From NCBI GenBank assembly GCA_026708015.1, contig JAPOVT010000017.1, forward strand, positions 1 through 34,765: DNA of 34,765 nucleotides. The letters run 5' to 3'. Positions 7,703 through 16,505 of this stretch are shown here, piece after piece. The position numbers and the translations under genes are program-made. The notes under the pieces were generated by a model, which saw only the letters and a program-made list of their open reading frames with translations, searched no databases and had not been told where the DNA came from. Within the stretch, counting starts at the first letter, position 1. The number at the start of each line of letters is the position of its first letter. The stretch is from a bacterium (GTDB taxonomy: Bacteria > Actinomycetota > Acidimicrobiia > Acidimicrobiales > Bin134).

Positions 7703-8644
7703 TTGAACTCGCAGCACACAACCCACATCGTGCTCAGCGACGAAGTCGCCGCCGCGGCAGCCAACCAGGAAGCGATCGTTGCTCTCGAGTCCACCATCAT
7801 CACCCACGGAATGCCCGCACCTGACAACGTCGAGACCGCCCGCCGCGTGGAAGCAGCCGTTCGCGCCAACGGCGCAACCCCAGCCACGATCGCGGTCGTC
7901 GACGGCGTCGCCCGCATCGGACTCACTGACGAGGAGCTTGACCGGCTCGGCCAGCCCGGCCCGGAGCTCGTCAAGATCGGCAACCAGAATCTCGCCGCGT
8001 CGTTCTACCTTGGTCAAACTGGCGGCACCACCGTCGCAGTAACGATGAAGCTCGCCGCTCTCGCCGGTATCAAGATCTTCGCCACGGGTGGGATCGGCGG
8101 CGTCCACCGCGGCGCGCAATTCACCTTTGACATCAGCGGCGACCTCGAAGAGCTCGCCCGCACCCCCGTGGCCGTTGTGTCCGCAGGCTTCAAGTCGATC
8201 CTCGATGTCGCCAAGACCACCGAGTACCTAGAGACCCGTGGTGTCCCGATCGTCGGCTACCAGACGACGACGCTCCCGTCCTTCTACAGCATCGACAGTC
8301 CCCATGAGGTCAATCTCCAATTGGACAGTCCCGAAGCCATCGGCGGCTACCTTCACACCCACTGGAGCCTTTACCCAGCCTGCGGTGCCGTGATCGCGAA
8401 CCCCATCCCACAACACGCCGCGATCCCCACCAACCGCATCGAGGCGGCAATCGCCCAAGCGTGCGTTCACGCCGATGCTGAGGGCATCAGCGGCAAAGAA
8501 CTCACCCCATTCCTACTGCAATGGCTCGTCGATGCAACCGACGGCGAGAGCCTAGAAGCGAACAAAGAGCTGGTGGTCAACAACGCGAAGGTCGCCGCGC
8601 TGATCGCCCAGCACCTCACATCGCCATGTGAGTCCCAAAACTAG
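7703..8644 (+). CDS. psuG: Pseudouridine-5'-phosphate glycosidase
   Basis: A 313-residue enzyme that breaks the C-C glycosidic bond of pseudouridine 5'-phosphate to give uracil and ribose 5-phosphate. Family hallmarks are VALESTIITHGMP (catalytic Glu29), KIGNQNLAA (Lys for Schiff-base chemistry), TGGTTVAVTM, and ATGGIGGVHRGAQFTFDISG with the Asp metal ligand. The translation start is TTG at 7703: AGGAG lies at 7693-7697 with a 5-nt spacer, and the nearer ATG at 7698 runs into a stop after two codons. Leucine codons are dominated by CTC, unlike the downstream core genes, which use CTG freely. This hints at a separate origin for the psuK-psuG pair. Confidence 0.92.
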   Translation: MNSQHTTHIVLSDEVAAAAANQEAIVALESTIITHGMPAPDNVETARRVEAAVRANGATPATIAVVDGVARIGLTDEELDRLGQPGPELVKIGNQNLAASFYLGQTGGTTVAVTMKLAALAGIKIFATGGIGGVHRGAQFTFDISGDLEELARTPVAVVSAGFKSILDVAKTTEYLETRGVPIVGYQTTTLPSFYSIDSPHEVNLQLDSPEAIGGYLHTHWSLYPACGAVIANPIPQHAAIPTNRIEAAIAQACVHADAEGISGKELTPFLLQWLVDATDGESLEANKELVVNNAKVAALIAQHLTSPCESQN

Positions 8645-8716
8645 AAGGGTGGTGCCAACGACCCCACGCGTAACGACTGCAACCCGCCACCAATACAGCA
8701 GTACGATGACCAGGCG

Positions 8717-11257
8717 ATGACCGCCCGCAACGTCCCCGAGAAGCCCGCGCTCGAGGGCCTCGAAGCCAAGTGGGACGAAATCTGGGAAGCCAACGGCACG
8801 TATAGGTTCGACCGCACCGCGACCCGCGACCAGGTCTATTCCATCGACACCCCGCCCCCCACGGTCAGCGGCAGCCTCCACGTGGGTCACATCTTCAGCT
8901 ACACCCACACCGACACCCTCGCCCGCTACCGCCGCATGCAAGGCAAGCAGGTGTACTACCCCATGGGCTGGGACGACAACGGCCTGCCCACCGAGCGCCG
9001 GGTGCAGAACTACTTCGGCGTGCGCTGCGACCCCTCCCTTCCCTACGACCCCGACTTCCAGCCCCCCGACGACCCCGGCAAAGACCAGCTCCCCATTTCC
9101 CGGCGCAATTTCGTCGAGCTGTGCGAACAGCTCACCGCCACCGACGAGCAGGCCTTCGAGGATCTCTGGCGCCGTCTGGGCCTGTCCATTGACTGGACCC
9201 TCACTTACGCCACCATCGATGAGCGCAGCCGGCGAGCCTCCCAGCGGGCTTTCCTGCGCAACCTGGCCCGGGGCGAGGCCTACCAAAGCGAGGCCCCCAG
9301 CCTTTGGGACGTGACCTTTCGCACCGCGGTGGCCCAAGCCGAATTGGAAGACCGGGAGCGTCCCGGCGCCTACCACCGCCTGGCCTTCAAGCGCCCCGAC
9401 GGAAGCGACCTGCTGATCGATACCACCCGGCCGGAACTGCTGGCCGCGTGCGTGGCCGTGGTGGCCCACCCCGACGACCAGCGCTACCAGCCCCTATTTG
9501 GCCAGACCATCATCACCCCGCTGTTCAAGGCGTCGGTCCCCATGGTGGCCCACGAGCTGGCCGATCCCGAAAAGGGCACCGGCACGGCCATGATCTGCAC
9601 CTTCGGCGACACCACCGACGTGACTTGGTGGCGGGAGTTGGACCTGCCGGTGCGGGCCATCGTCGACCGAGGCGGCCGCATCGTGGCCGATGCTCCCGAC
9701 GGCGTCGACCCCGCCCCCTATGCCGAGATCGCCGGGCGCACCATCCACGGCGCCCAGCAGCGCATGGTCGAGCTCCTCACCGAGTCAGGCGAGCTGATCG
9801 GCGAGCCCCAGCCCATCACCCACCCGGTGAAGTTCTTCGAGAAGGGCCAGCGCCCCCTCGAGATCGTCACGTCCCGCCAGTGGTATATCCGCAACGGAGG
9901 ACGCGACCAAACCCTGCGCGACGCCCTCATCCAGCGGGGCCGGGAGCTGAACTGGGTGCCCGAGCACATGCGGGTCCGCTATGAGAACTGGGTGGGCGGA
10001 TTGAACGGCGACTGGCTCATCAGCCGCCAACGATTCTTCGGCGTTCCCTTCCCAATCTGGTACCCGCTCGATGCCGACGGCCATCCCGACTACCACCACC
10101 CCATCGCCGCCGACGAGGCCAGACTCCCCATCGATCCCTCCTCCGACACACCTCCGGGTTACACCGAAGATCAGCGGGACCAGCCCGGCGGCTTTGCCGC
10201 CGACCCCGATGTGATGGACACCTGGGCCACCTCCTCCCTCAGCCCCCAGATCGCCTGCTACTGGGAGGACGACCCCGACCTGTTCGAGCGCACCTTTCCC
10301 ATGGACCTGCGCCCCCAGGCCCACGAGATCATCCGCACCTGGCTGTTCGCCACCGTGACCCGGGCCCACTTCGAACACGACGGGCTGCCGTGGTCCACCG
10401 CGGCCATCTCAGGATGGGTGCTCGACCCAGATCGCAAGAAGATGTCCAAGTCGAAGGGCAATGTGGTCACCCCCATGGACACCCTGGAGGCCTTCGGGGC
10501 CGACGCGTTGCGCTACTGGGCCTCGTCGGGACGGCCCGGCACCGACACCGCCTTCGAGGAGGGCCAGATGAAGGTGGGCCGGCGCTTGGCGGTGAAGATC
10601 CTCAACGCCAGCCGATTCGTGCTGGGCCAAGAGCCCGCCACCAATGCCCAGGCCACCGAGACCCTCGACCGGGCCCTGCTCTCTCACCTGGCCAACCTGA
10701 TCGACGACGCCACTGTCGCCTTCGACAAGGGCGACTATGCCCGAGCCCTGGAGAGTACCGAGACGTCGTTCTGGTCGTTCACCGACGACTACCTGGAGCT
10801 GGTCAAGAACCGGGCCTACGGCGGCCGGGGCGGAGCGGCGGGCGAGTCGGCCCGCTACACCCTGGAGACGGCCCTCACCGCCTACCTCAAGCTGTTCGCC
10901 CCGTTCCTTCCCTATGTGACCGAAGAAGTGTGGTCGTGGTGGCAGGAGGGCTCGGTCCACCGCTCCCCCTGGCCCGTCGGGGCCGAACTGCGGGGTGCGG
11001 CCGGCGATGTGAACCCCGAGGCCGCGGCAGTGGCGGCCGACGCCCTGCGGGAGATCCGCCGCATCAAGAGCGACGCCAAGGTGCGCCTGGCCACCGCGGT
11101 CACCACCGCCACTATCACCGACACCGCCGAGCGGCTGGCCATCTTGGAGCAGGTGGCCGACGACGTCGCCGACGCCGGGCGATGCCAGGAACTGCTCACT
11201 GCGGTGGGCTCGGAGCTGTCGGTGACCGCGGAGCTGGAAACCGAGACCGCGGCCTGA
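8717..11257 (+). CDS. valS: Valyl-tRNA synthetase
   Basis: An 846-residue class I synthetase that charges tRNA-Val. The HIGH-type motif is in SGSLHVGHIFSY (about 51-62) and the KMSKS loop is K575-M-S-K-S579. MGWDDNGLPTERRVQNYFGV is characteristic of the archaeal/rickettsial-like ValRS form that also occurs in actinobacteria. The editing (CP1) domain lies between about 190 and 330 and includes TTRPELLAACVAVVAHPDD. The anticodon-binding domain is C-terminal. Length is near the norm for this form (about 850), and there is no long C-terminal coiled coil of the E. coli kind. The ATG at 8717 follows 72 nt of spacer after psuG. modA begins only 14 nt after its stop. Confidence 0.95.
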   Translation: MTARNVPEKPALEGLEAKWDEIWEANGTYRFDRTATRDQVYSIDTPPPTVSGSLHVGHIFSYTHTDTLARYRRMQGKQVYYPMGWDDNGLPTERRVQNYFGVRCDPSLPYDPDFQPPDDPGKDQLPISRRNFVELCEQLTATDEQAFEDLWRRLGLSIDWTLTYATIDERSRRASQRAFLRNLARGEAYQSEAPSLWDVTFRTAVAQAELEDRERPGAYHRLAFKRPDGSDLLIDTTRPELLAACVAVVAHPDDQRYQPLFGQTIITPLFKASVPMVAHELADPEKGTGTAMICTFGDTTDVTWWRELDLPVRAIVDRGGRIVADAPDGVDPAPYAEIAGRTIHGAQQRMVELLTESGELIGEPQPITHPVKFFEKGQRPLEIVTSRQWYIRNGGRDQTLRDALIQRGRELNWVPEHMRVRYENWVGGLNGDWLISRQRFFGVPFPIWYPLDADGHPDYHHPIAADEARLPIDPSSDTPPGYTEDQRDQPGGFAADPDVMDTWATSSLSPQIACYWEDDPDLFERTFPMDLRPQAHEIIRTWLFATVTRAHFEHDGLPWSTAAISGWVLDPDRKKMSKSKGNVVTPMDTLEAFGADALRYWASSGRPGTDTAFEEGQMKVGRRLAVKILNASRFVLGQEPATNAQATETLDRALLSHLANLIDDATVAFDKGDYARALESTETSFWSFTDDYLELVKNRAYGGRGGAAGESARYTLETALTAYLKLFAPFLPYVTEEVWSWWQEGSVHRSPWPVGAELRGAAGDVNPEAAAVAADALREIRRIKSDAKVRLATAVTTATITDTAERLAILEQVADDVADAGRCQELLTAVGSELSVTAELETETAA

Positions 11258-11271
11258 CGAAGCGACGTGCC

Positions 11272-12006
11272 GTGCAGCCACGAACTCTCGGGGTACTGGC
11301 CGGGGTTCTTGCCTGGTTGGTGACAGGATGCGGGGGTGGAGGCGAGACCACGGTGACGGTGTACGCGGCGGCGTCGCTGGCGGAGGCGTTCGAGGACTTG
11401 GCCGACGAGTACGAGGCCGCCAACCCCGACGTCGACGTGAAGCTCAACTTCGCGGGCAGTGCCCGGCTGGCCGCCCAGATCAGCGCCGGCGCCCGGGCCG
11501 ACGTGTTCGCATCGGCCAACGCCGCCACCATGAGCCGGGTTGAGGCCGAGGGGCGTACTGCCGCACCTCCTGTCTTGTTCGTCCGCAACCGACTGGCATT
11601 GGTGGTGCCGGTCGACAATCCCGGCAACGTCACTGAACTGGAAGACCTGTCCGATGACGACTTGGTTTTGGCAGCATGCGCCCCCGAGGTGCCCTGTGGT
11701 GCCCTCGCCCGGGCCGTGCTTTCGGACGCCGGGGTAGACGTCGACCCCGACACCGAGGAGACAAGTGTGCGGGCCGTGCTCACCAAGGTGACGCTGGGCG
11801 AGGCCGACGCGGGTCTGGTGTATGCCACCGACGTGGCGGCAGGCGGCAGCAAAGTGGCATCCGTGCCCCTAGGCCCCCAAATCAGGTTCAACGACTACCC
11901 AGTGGCCGCGGTCAGCGATCGGGCCGTGGCCGCCGATTTCGTGGACTTCGTCCTCGGGCCCGACGGCCAGCGCATCCTCTGGAGCCACGGATTCGATACC
12001 CCATGA
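11272..12006 (+). CDS. modA: Molybdate ABC transporter substrate-binding lipoprotein
   Basis: A 244-residue periplasmic-binding-protein-like lipoprotein that captures molybdate. GTG 11272 gives a signal peptide of about 19 residues ending in LVTG-C20, a clear lipobox, followed by Gly-rich linker and VTVYAAASLAEAFEDL, the ModA start of the mature fold. NFAGSARLAAQISAGARADV contains the oxyanion-contacting Ser residues. The Cys pair in LAACAPEVPCGALA and the segment EADAGLVYATDV are also typical of ModA. The frame is open far upstream within valS, but the lipobox fixes the start near 11272. The stop overlaps modB (ATGA). Confidence 0.9.
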   Translation: MQPRTLGVLAGVLAWLVTGCGGGGETTVTVYAAASLAEAFEDLADEYEAANPDVDVKLNFAGSARLAAQISAGARADVFASANAATMSRVEAEGRTAAPPVLFVRNRLALVVPVDNPGNVTELEDLSDDDLVLAACAPEVPCGALARAVLSDAGVDVDPDTEETSVRAVLTKVTLGEADAGLVYATDVAAGGSKVASVPLGPQIRFNDYPVAAVSDRAVAADFVDFVLGPDGQRILWSHGFDTP

Positions 12007-12857
12007 CCGGCCGTGCCACTTCTAAAGAACCGAACCGCCGGCCGTCGATTGCGGTTCTGGTTATGGCCGTCATTGCAGTGGCCATTCTTGCCCTGCCCCT
12101 GGTGGGCCTGTTGCAGCGGACTCCGTGGTCGTCGCTGGGCACAACCCTGGGCGAAACCGCCACCTTGGAGGCCCTCCGAGTGTCGGTGGTGGTGTCGCTT
12201 CTGGCCGCGGCAGTGTCGGTGGTGCTGGGGCTGCCTCTGGCCTGGGTGCTGGCGCGGCTTTCGTTCCGGGGGCGGGCATTGGTCCGGGCCGTGGTATTGC
12301 TGCCCATGGTGCTGCCTCCCGTAGTAGGAGGCATCGCCCTGTTCTTCGCCCTCGGTCGCCGGGGGCTCGTTGGCCGGGCGCTGCACAATTGGTTCGGCCT
12401 GGACACCCTCATCGGCACCACCGCGGGCGCGGTGATCGCCGCCGCTTTCGTGTCGATGCCGTTCTTCGTGATCACCGCCGAGGCCGGCCTGCGCCAACTC
12501 GACTCCCGCCTGGAGTCGGCGGCGGCCACCTTGGGCGCCCGCCGCTGGACCGTTTTTCGTCGGATCACCCTGCCGCTGCTGGCCCCGTCGCTGGCCGCAG
12601 GGGCCACTCTGTCGTGGGCCCGGGCTCTGGGCGAGTTCGGGGCCACCATTACCTTCGCCGGCAACCACCCGGGGCGCACCCGCACGCTGCCTCTGGCCAT
12701 CGCCCAGGCCAACGAGGCCGGACAGCCCGAGGCAGCTATTGCCATGTCGGTGCTGCTGATCGGGGTGTCGCTGCTCGTGCTCATCGGCCTGCGCCACCGC
12801 TGGATCGCCCCCCGCACCCGCCAACCCGATGACTCCACAAAGACGTCTCCGTCATGA
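12003..12857 (+). CDS. modB: Molybdate ABC transporter permease
   Basis: A 284-residue inner-membrane permease. A first hydrophobic helix at about residues 16-38 (SIAVLVMAVIAVAILALPLV) is followed by further segments around 60-80, 95-120, 140-160 and 255-275. The EAA loop that docks on the ATPase is ESAAATLGARRWTVFRRITL, and the sequence then gives ARALGEFGATITFAGN, a ModB signature. The ATG at 12003 overlaps the modA stop as ATGA; the frame is open upstream, but that part lies over modA. The stop overlaps the modC start. Tungstate or sulfate specificity cannot be excluded from the permease alone. Confidence 0.92.
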   Translation: MTGRATSKEPNRRPSIAVLVMAVIAVAILALPLVGLLQRTPWSSLGTTLGETATLEALRVSVVVSLLAAAVSVVLGLPLAWVLARLSFRGRALVRAVVLLPMVLPPVVGGIALFFALGRRGLVGRALHNWFGLDTLIGTTAGAVIAAAFVSMPFFVITAEAGLRQLDSRLESAAATLGARRWTVFRRITLPLLAPSLAAGATLSWARALGEFGATITFAGNHPGRTRTLPLAIAQANEAGQPEAAIAMSVLLIGVSLLVLIGLRHRWIAPRTRQPDDSTKTSPS

Positions 12858-13894
12858 GCATCCAAGCCGAAATCCACGCCGCCACCGGAGGCTTCACCAT
12901 CCAAGCCGTGTTCGACGCCCCCCAAGGAAGCTGCACCGCCATCGTCGGTCCCAACGGTGCAGGCAAGACCACCCTCATCCATGTGCTGGCCGGGCTGATC
13001 CCCTTGCAACAGGGCAAGATCGCGCTGGCTGGTCAAGTGGTCGACAATCCTGCTCAAGGCATCTGGGTGCCCTCCGACCGCCGCCCCATCGCCTTGCACA
13101 GCCAGCACAACCTGCTGTTTCCCCACCTCAGCGTGGTGGACAATGTGGCGTTCGGCCCTCGGTGCTCGGGTATGGCCACCCGACCGGCCCGCCAGCTAGC
13201 AGAGGGGTGGCTCCAAAAACTGGGGCTGGCCGACTTGGCCCACCTGCGTCCCGCCCAGCTCTCCGGCGGTCAGGCCCAGCGGGTGGGTTTGGCTCGGGCG
13301 GCAGCCTGCCAGCCCGACGTGCTGCTGCTCGACGAATCCCTGGCCTCCCTCGACGCCGAGACCCGCACCGACGTTCGCCACCTGTTGGCCGACATTCCCG
13401 CCACCCGAGTGCTGATCACTCACGACCCGGTGGAGACCCGGGTGCTGGCCGACCAACTCCTCGTCATGGAGCAGGGACAGATTGTGCAAGCCGGCACCCC
13501 CGAGGAGGTGACTGCCGACCCCCGAACTCCGTGGACTGCCGGACTCTTAGACATCAACCTGCTCACCGGGCATGCCGCCGGCACCCAAGTGGCCCTTGAC
13601 TGCGGGCTCGCCCTCACCACGGCCACGCCCATGACCGGACCAGTACTGGTCACCTTCTCCCCCGCCGCCGTCACTCTGTCAACGGCCCAGCCCCACACCA
13701 GCGCCCGCAACACCTGGCAGGCCGAGGTGGCCCGTATCCAGCCCGAGAGCGACCGCGTACGGGTGCTGTTAGGGGCACCGGCGCCCTGCCACGTATGGGT
13801 CACGCCCCAAGCCGCCAAAGAACTCGGCCTGAGCGCCGGGTCGAGGTGCTGGGCCGCCCTCAAAGCCACCGAATTGACCGTTCGAGAGGCCTAA
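12854..13894 (+). CDS. modC: Molybdate ABC transporter ATP-binding protein
   Basis: A 346-residue ATPase that powers molybdate uptake with ModAB. Walker A is GPNGAGKT (32-39), the Q-loop Gln84 lies in HSQHNLLFPHLSV, the ABC signature is LSGGQ (136-140), Walker B is VLLLDE (156-161), and the switch His is H190. The C-terminal region from about 280 (RNTWQAEVARIQPESDRVRV) is the TOBE/MOP-like molybdate-binding domain that distinguishes ModC from generic ABC ATPases. ATGA coupling to modB. A strong GC hairpin follows 3 nt after the stop. Confidence 0.92.
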   Translation: MSIQAEIHAATGGFTIQAVFDAPQGSCTAIVGPNGAGKTTLIHVLAGLIPLQQGKIALAGQVVDNPAQGIWVPSDRRPIALHSQHNLLFPHLSVVDNVAFGPRCSGMATRPARQLAEGWLQKLGLADLAHLRPAQLSGGQAQRVGLARAAACQPDVLLLDESLASLDAETRTDVRHLLADIPATRVLITHDPVETRVLADQLLVMEQGQIVQAGTPEEVTADPRTPWTAGLLDINLLTGHAAGTQVALDCGLALTTATPMTGPVLVTFSPAAVTLSTAQPHTSARNTWQAEVARIQPESDRVRVLLGAPAPCHVWVTPQAAKELGLSAGSRCWAALKATELTVREA

Positions 13895-13897
13895 TCC

Positions 13898-13917
13898 GCG
13901 CGCGCGGACGCGCGCGC
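13898..13917 (+). terminator. Alternating-CG hairpin after modC, possible intrinsic terminator
   Basis: The arms GCGCGCGCG (13898-13906) and CGCGCGCGC (13909-13917) can form a very stable stem starting 3 nt after the modC stop. There is no U-run behind it (CAAAGAG follows), so it is not a classical rho-independent terminator. It may stop the polymerase in the actinobacterial style or only protect the mRNA 3' end. The segment also has Z-DNA-forming potential. Confidence 0.4.
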
Positions 13918-13995
13918 CAAAGAGCCTTCTGGAGCACCCTGAGAAATTCCTTGAGCGCGAAACCCCTGGTCAGAGCGTCGCGCTAAAGAAGTTCA

Positions 13996-14025
13996 TTGAT
14001 GAAGTTTCCCCTTTGTAATTACACT
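13996..14025 (+). promoter_or_regulatory. Candidate promoter of nrdAB
   Basis: TTGATG at 13996-14001 and TACACT at 14020-14025, spaced 18 nt, lie in a notably AT-rich patch 50 nt before the nrdA start. This fits a housekeeping sigma factor. No convincing pair of NrdR boxes was found beside it. The assignment rests on matching two hexamers only. Confidence 0.35.
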
Positions 14026-14075
14026 TTGAGAACTTCGCGCTTGCAGCATCCAAGCCTCGTCCGCAGGGGGGACTG

Positions 14076-16505
14076 ATGACACTCATACAGGAGCCACTGG
14101 CCGCAGTAGGCACCAACGGGGCCGATGCCGTCCAGAACGGAGAGCATGCAACCGCCGACACTGGGATGCGAGTGCGCAAGCGCAACGGCGAGTTGGAACC
14201 GGTAGACGTCAACAAGATCGTCAACGCAGTTGCCCGCTGTGGCGAGGGGCTGGTGGGAGTCGACCCAATGCGGGTGGCCACCCGGACCATCTCCGCCCTG
14301 GCCGACGGGGCCACCACCCGAGAGCTCGACGAGCTGTCCATCCGCACCGCGGCCGGGCTCATCGTCACCGAGCCCAACTACTCCAAGCTGGCCGCCCGGC
14401 TCCTGTCCACCTGCATCGACAAAGAAGTCCGCAACCAGAACATCCCCTGGTTCACCGAGTCGATCAAAACCGGCCACAGCCTGGGCCTGATCAGCGATGA
14501 GACCGCTGACTTCGCCGAGAAATACGCCCCCGCGCTGAATGCCTCCATCAGCTCGCTGCGCGACCGAAACTTCGAGTTCTTCGGCCTGCGCACGGTGTAC
14601 GACCGCTACTTGCTGCGCCACCCCGACACCCGCCAGGTGATCGAGACCCCCCAGTACTTCTTCTTGCGGGTGGCCTGCGGCCTGTCGGCCGACGCCGATG
14701 AGGCCATCGCCTTCTACGACTTGATGAGCTCGCTGGCCTACCTGCCCTCGAGCCCGACCCTGTTCAACTCCGGTACCGCCCATCCCCAGATGTCGTCGTG
14801 TTACCTGCTCGACTCCCCCACCGACAGCCTCGAGGGCATCTACCAGCGCTACACCGACATCGCCCGGCTCTCGAAATTCGCCGGCGGCATCGGCGTGGCC
14901 TGGCACCGCATCCGCTCCAAGGGATCGCTCATCAAGGGCACCAACGGCCTGTCCAACGGCATCGTGCCGTGGCTAAAGACCCTGGACAGCTCGGTGGCCG
15001 CCGTCAACCAGGGGGGCAAGCGCAAGGGCGCGGCCTGCGTCTACCTGGAGACCTGGCACGCCGACATCGAGGACTTCTTGGAACTCAAGGAGAACACCGG
15101 CGACCACAACCGCCGGGCCCACAATCTCAATCTGGCCAACTGGGTTCCCGACCTGTTCATGGAGCGGGTGGAACAGGACTGGCAGTGGTCGCTGTTCGAC
15201 CCCAAGAAGGTCCCCCACTTCACCGACCTCTACGGGGATGAGTTCCGGGAGGCCTATGCAGAAGCCGAGGCTGCCGGGCTGTACGAGCGCCAGCTCCCCG
15301 CCCGCCAGCTCTACAGCCGCATGATGCGGTGCCTGGCCCAGACTGGCAACGGCTGGATGACCTTCAAAGACGCCTCCAACCTGCGGTGCAACCAAACCGG
15401 CCAAGAAGGCCGCACCGTACACCTGTCCAACCTGTGTACCGAGATCATCGAGGTCACCAGCGCCGATGAGACCGCAGTGTGCAACCTGGGCTCGGTCAAC
15501 CTCGGGGCCTTCGTCGATACCGACAGCGGCAAGATGGACTTCGAGAGGCTGGGCGAGGTCGTCCGCAGTGTGGTGCCCTTCTTGGACCGGGTAATCGACA
15601 TCAACTTCTACCCCACCGCCGAGGCGGCTAACTCCAACGCCAAGTGGCGCCCAGTGGGCCTGGGCCTAATGGGCCTCCAAGACGTGTTCTTCCATTTGGC
15701 CATGCCCTTCGACAGCGTCGAGGCCCGCCAACTGTCGGCCCGCATCTCCGAGGAGATCTACTTCAACGCCCTGTGGGCCTCCACTGAGCTGGCCGAAAAG
15801 CACGGACCCCATTCGGCGTTCCCCGAAACCCGGGCGGCCAGCGGCCAGCTCCAGTTCGATCTGTGGGGCAAGGAGTCCTCCGATCCGGCCCGGTGGCAAA
15901 CGCTGCGGGACCGCATCGCCGAGCACGGCCTCCGCAACTCCCTGCTCATCGCCATCGCCCCCACCGCCACCATCGCCTCCATCGCCGGGTGCTACGAGTG
16001 CATTGAGCCCCAGGTATCCAATCTGTTCAAGCGGGAAACCCTCTCCGGCGAGTTCTTGCAGATCAACCGCTATCTGGTTCGCGATCTCCAAGAGCTGGGC
16101 CTGTGGGACGACCAGATGATCGCCGATGTGAAGCGATCCGAGGGCTCGGTGGCCGACATCGAGCGCATCCCCGACGGCCTCAAGGCGGTGTACCGCACCG
16201 CATGGGAGCTCCCGCAGCGCTCGCTCATCGACATGGCCGCCGACCGGGGGGCATTCATCGACCAGTCCCAGTCGTTGAATCTGTTCATGGAGTCCCCCAC
16301 CATCGGCAAGCTCAGCTCCATGTACTCGCACGCTTGGAAGTCAGGGCTGAAAACCACCTACTACCTGAGATCCCGACCGGCCACCCGGATCAACCAGACC
16401 ACCACCGGCGGTACCCCCACAGCCACCGCTTCTGCCCCGGTAACCGACGCTGAAGCGGTGGCCTGTTCCTTGGAAAACCCCGAGACCTGTGAGGCATGCG
16501 AATAA
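14076..16505 (+). CDS. nrdA: Ribonucleoside-diphosphate reductase alpha subunit, class Ia
   Basis: An 809-residue large subunit that reduces ribonucleotides to deoxyribonucleotides using a thiyl radical supplied by NrdB. The N-terminal ATP-cone (about 28-115, beginning VRKRNGELEPVDVNKIVNAV) implies dATP feedback control. The barrel has redox Cys242 (MSSCYLL), radical Cys454 with Glu456 (SNLCTEI) and Cys469 (CNLGSVN). The C-terminal shuttle pair is C805-E-A-C808. ATG 14076 follows GGGGGGACTG, which serves as ribosome-binding site. It is coupled to nrdB by TAATG. Length and order are normal for a class Ia enzyme. Confidence 0.96.
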   Translation: MTLIQEPLAAVGTNGADAVQNGEHATADTGMRVRKRNGELEPVDVNKIVNAVARCGEGLVGVDPMRVATRTISALADGATTRELDELSIRTAAGLIVTEPNYSKLAARLLSTCIDKEVRNQNIPWFTESIKTGHSLGLISDETADFAEKYAPALNASISSLRDRNFEFFGLRTVYDRYLLRHPDTRQVIETPQYFFLRVACGLSADADEAIAFYDLMSSLAYLPSSPTLFNSGTAHPQMSSCYLLDSPTDSLEGIYQRYTDIARLSKFAGGIGVAWHRIRSKGSLIKGTNGLSNGIVPWLKTLDSSVAAVNQGGKRKGAACVYLETWHADIEDFLELKENTGDHNRRAHNLNLANWVPDLFMERVEQDWQWSLFDPKKVPHFTDLYGDEFREAYAEAEAAGLYERQLPARQLYSRMMRCLAQTGNGWMTFKDASNLRCNQTGQEGRTVHLSNLCTEIIEVTSADETAVCNLGSVNLGAFVDTDSGKMDFERLGEVVRSVVPFLDRVIDINFYPTAEAANSNAKWRPVGLGLMGLQDVFFHLAMPFDSVEARQLSARISEEIYFNALWASTELAEKHGPHSAFPETRAASGQLQFDLWGKESSDPARWQTLRDRIAEHGLRNSLLIAIAPTATIASIAGCYECIEPQVSNLFKRETLSGEFLQINRYLVRDLQELGLWDDQMIADVKRSEGSVADIERIPDGLKAVYRTAWELPQRSLIDMAADRGAFIDQSQSLNLFMESPTIGKLSSMYSHAWKSGLKTTYYLRSRPATRINQTTTGGTPTATASAPVTDAEAVACSLENPETCEACE

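Noticed and set aside
10390..11271. Upstream extension of the modA frame through valS
   Set aside because: The lipobox at residues 16-20 from GTG 11272 fixes the N-terminus, and the upstream part is Arg-rich antisense-like sequence over valS.
13996..14075. NrdR boxes before nrdA
   Set aside because: No pair of sequences close enough to the NrdR consensus was found in the spacer.
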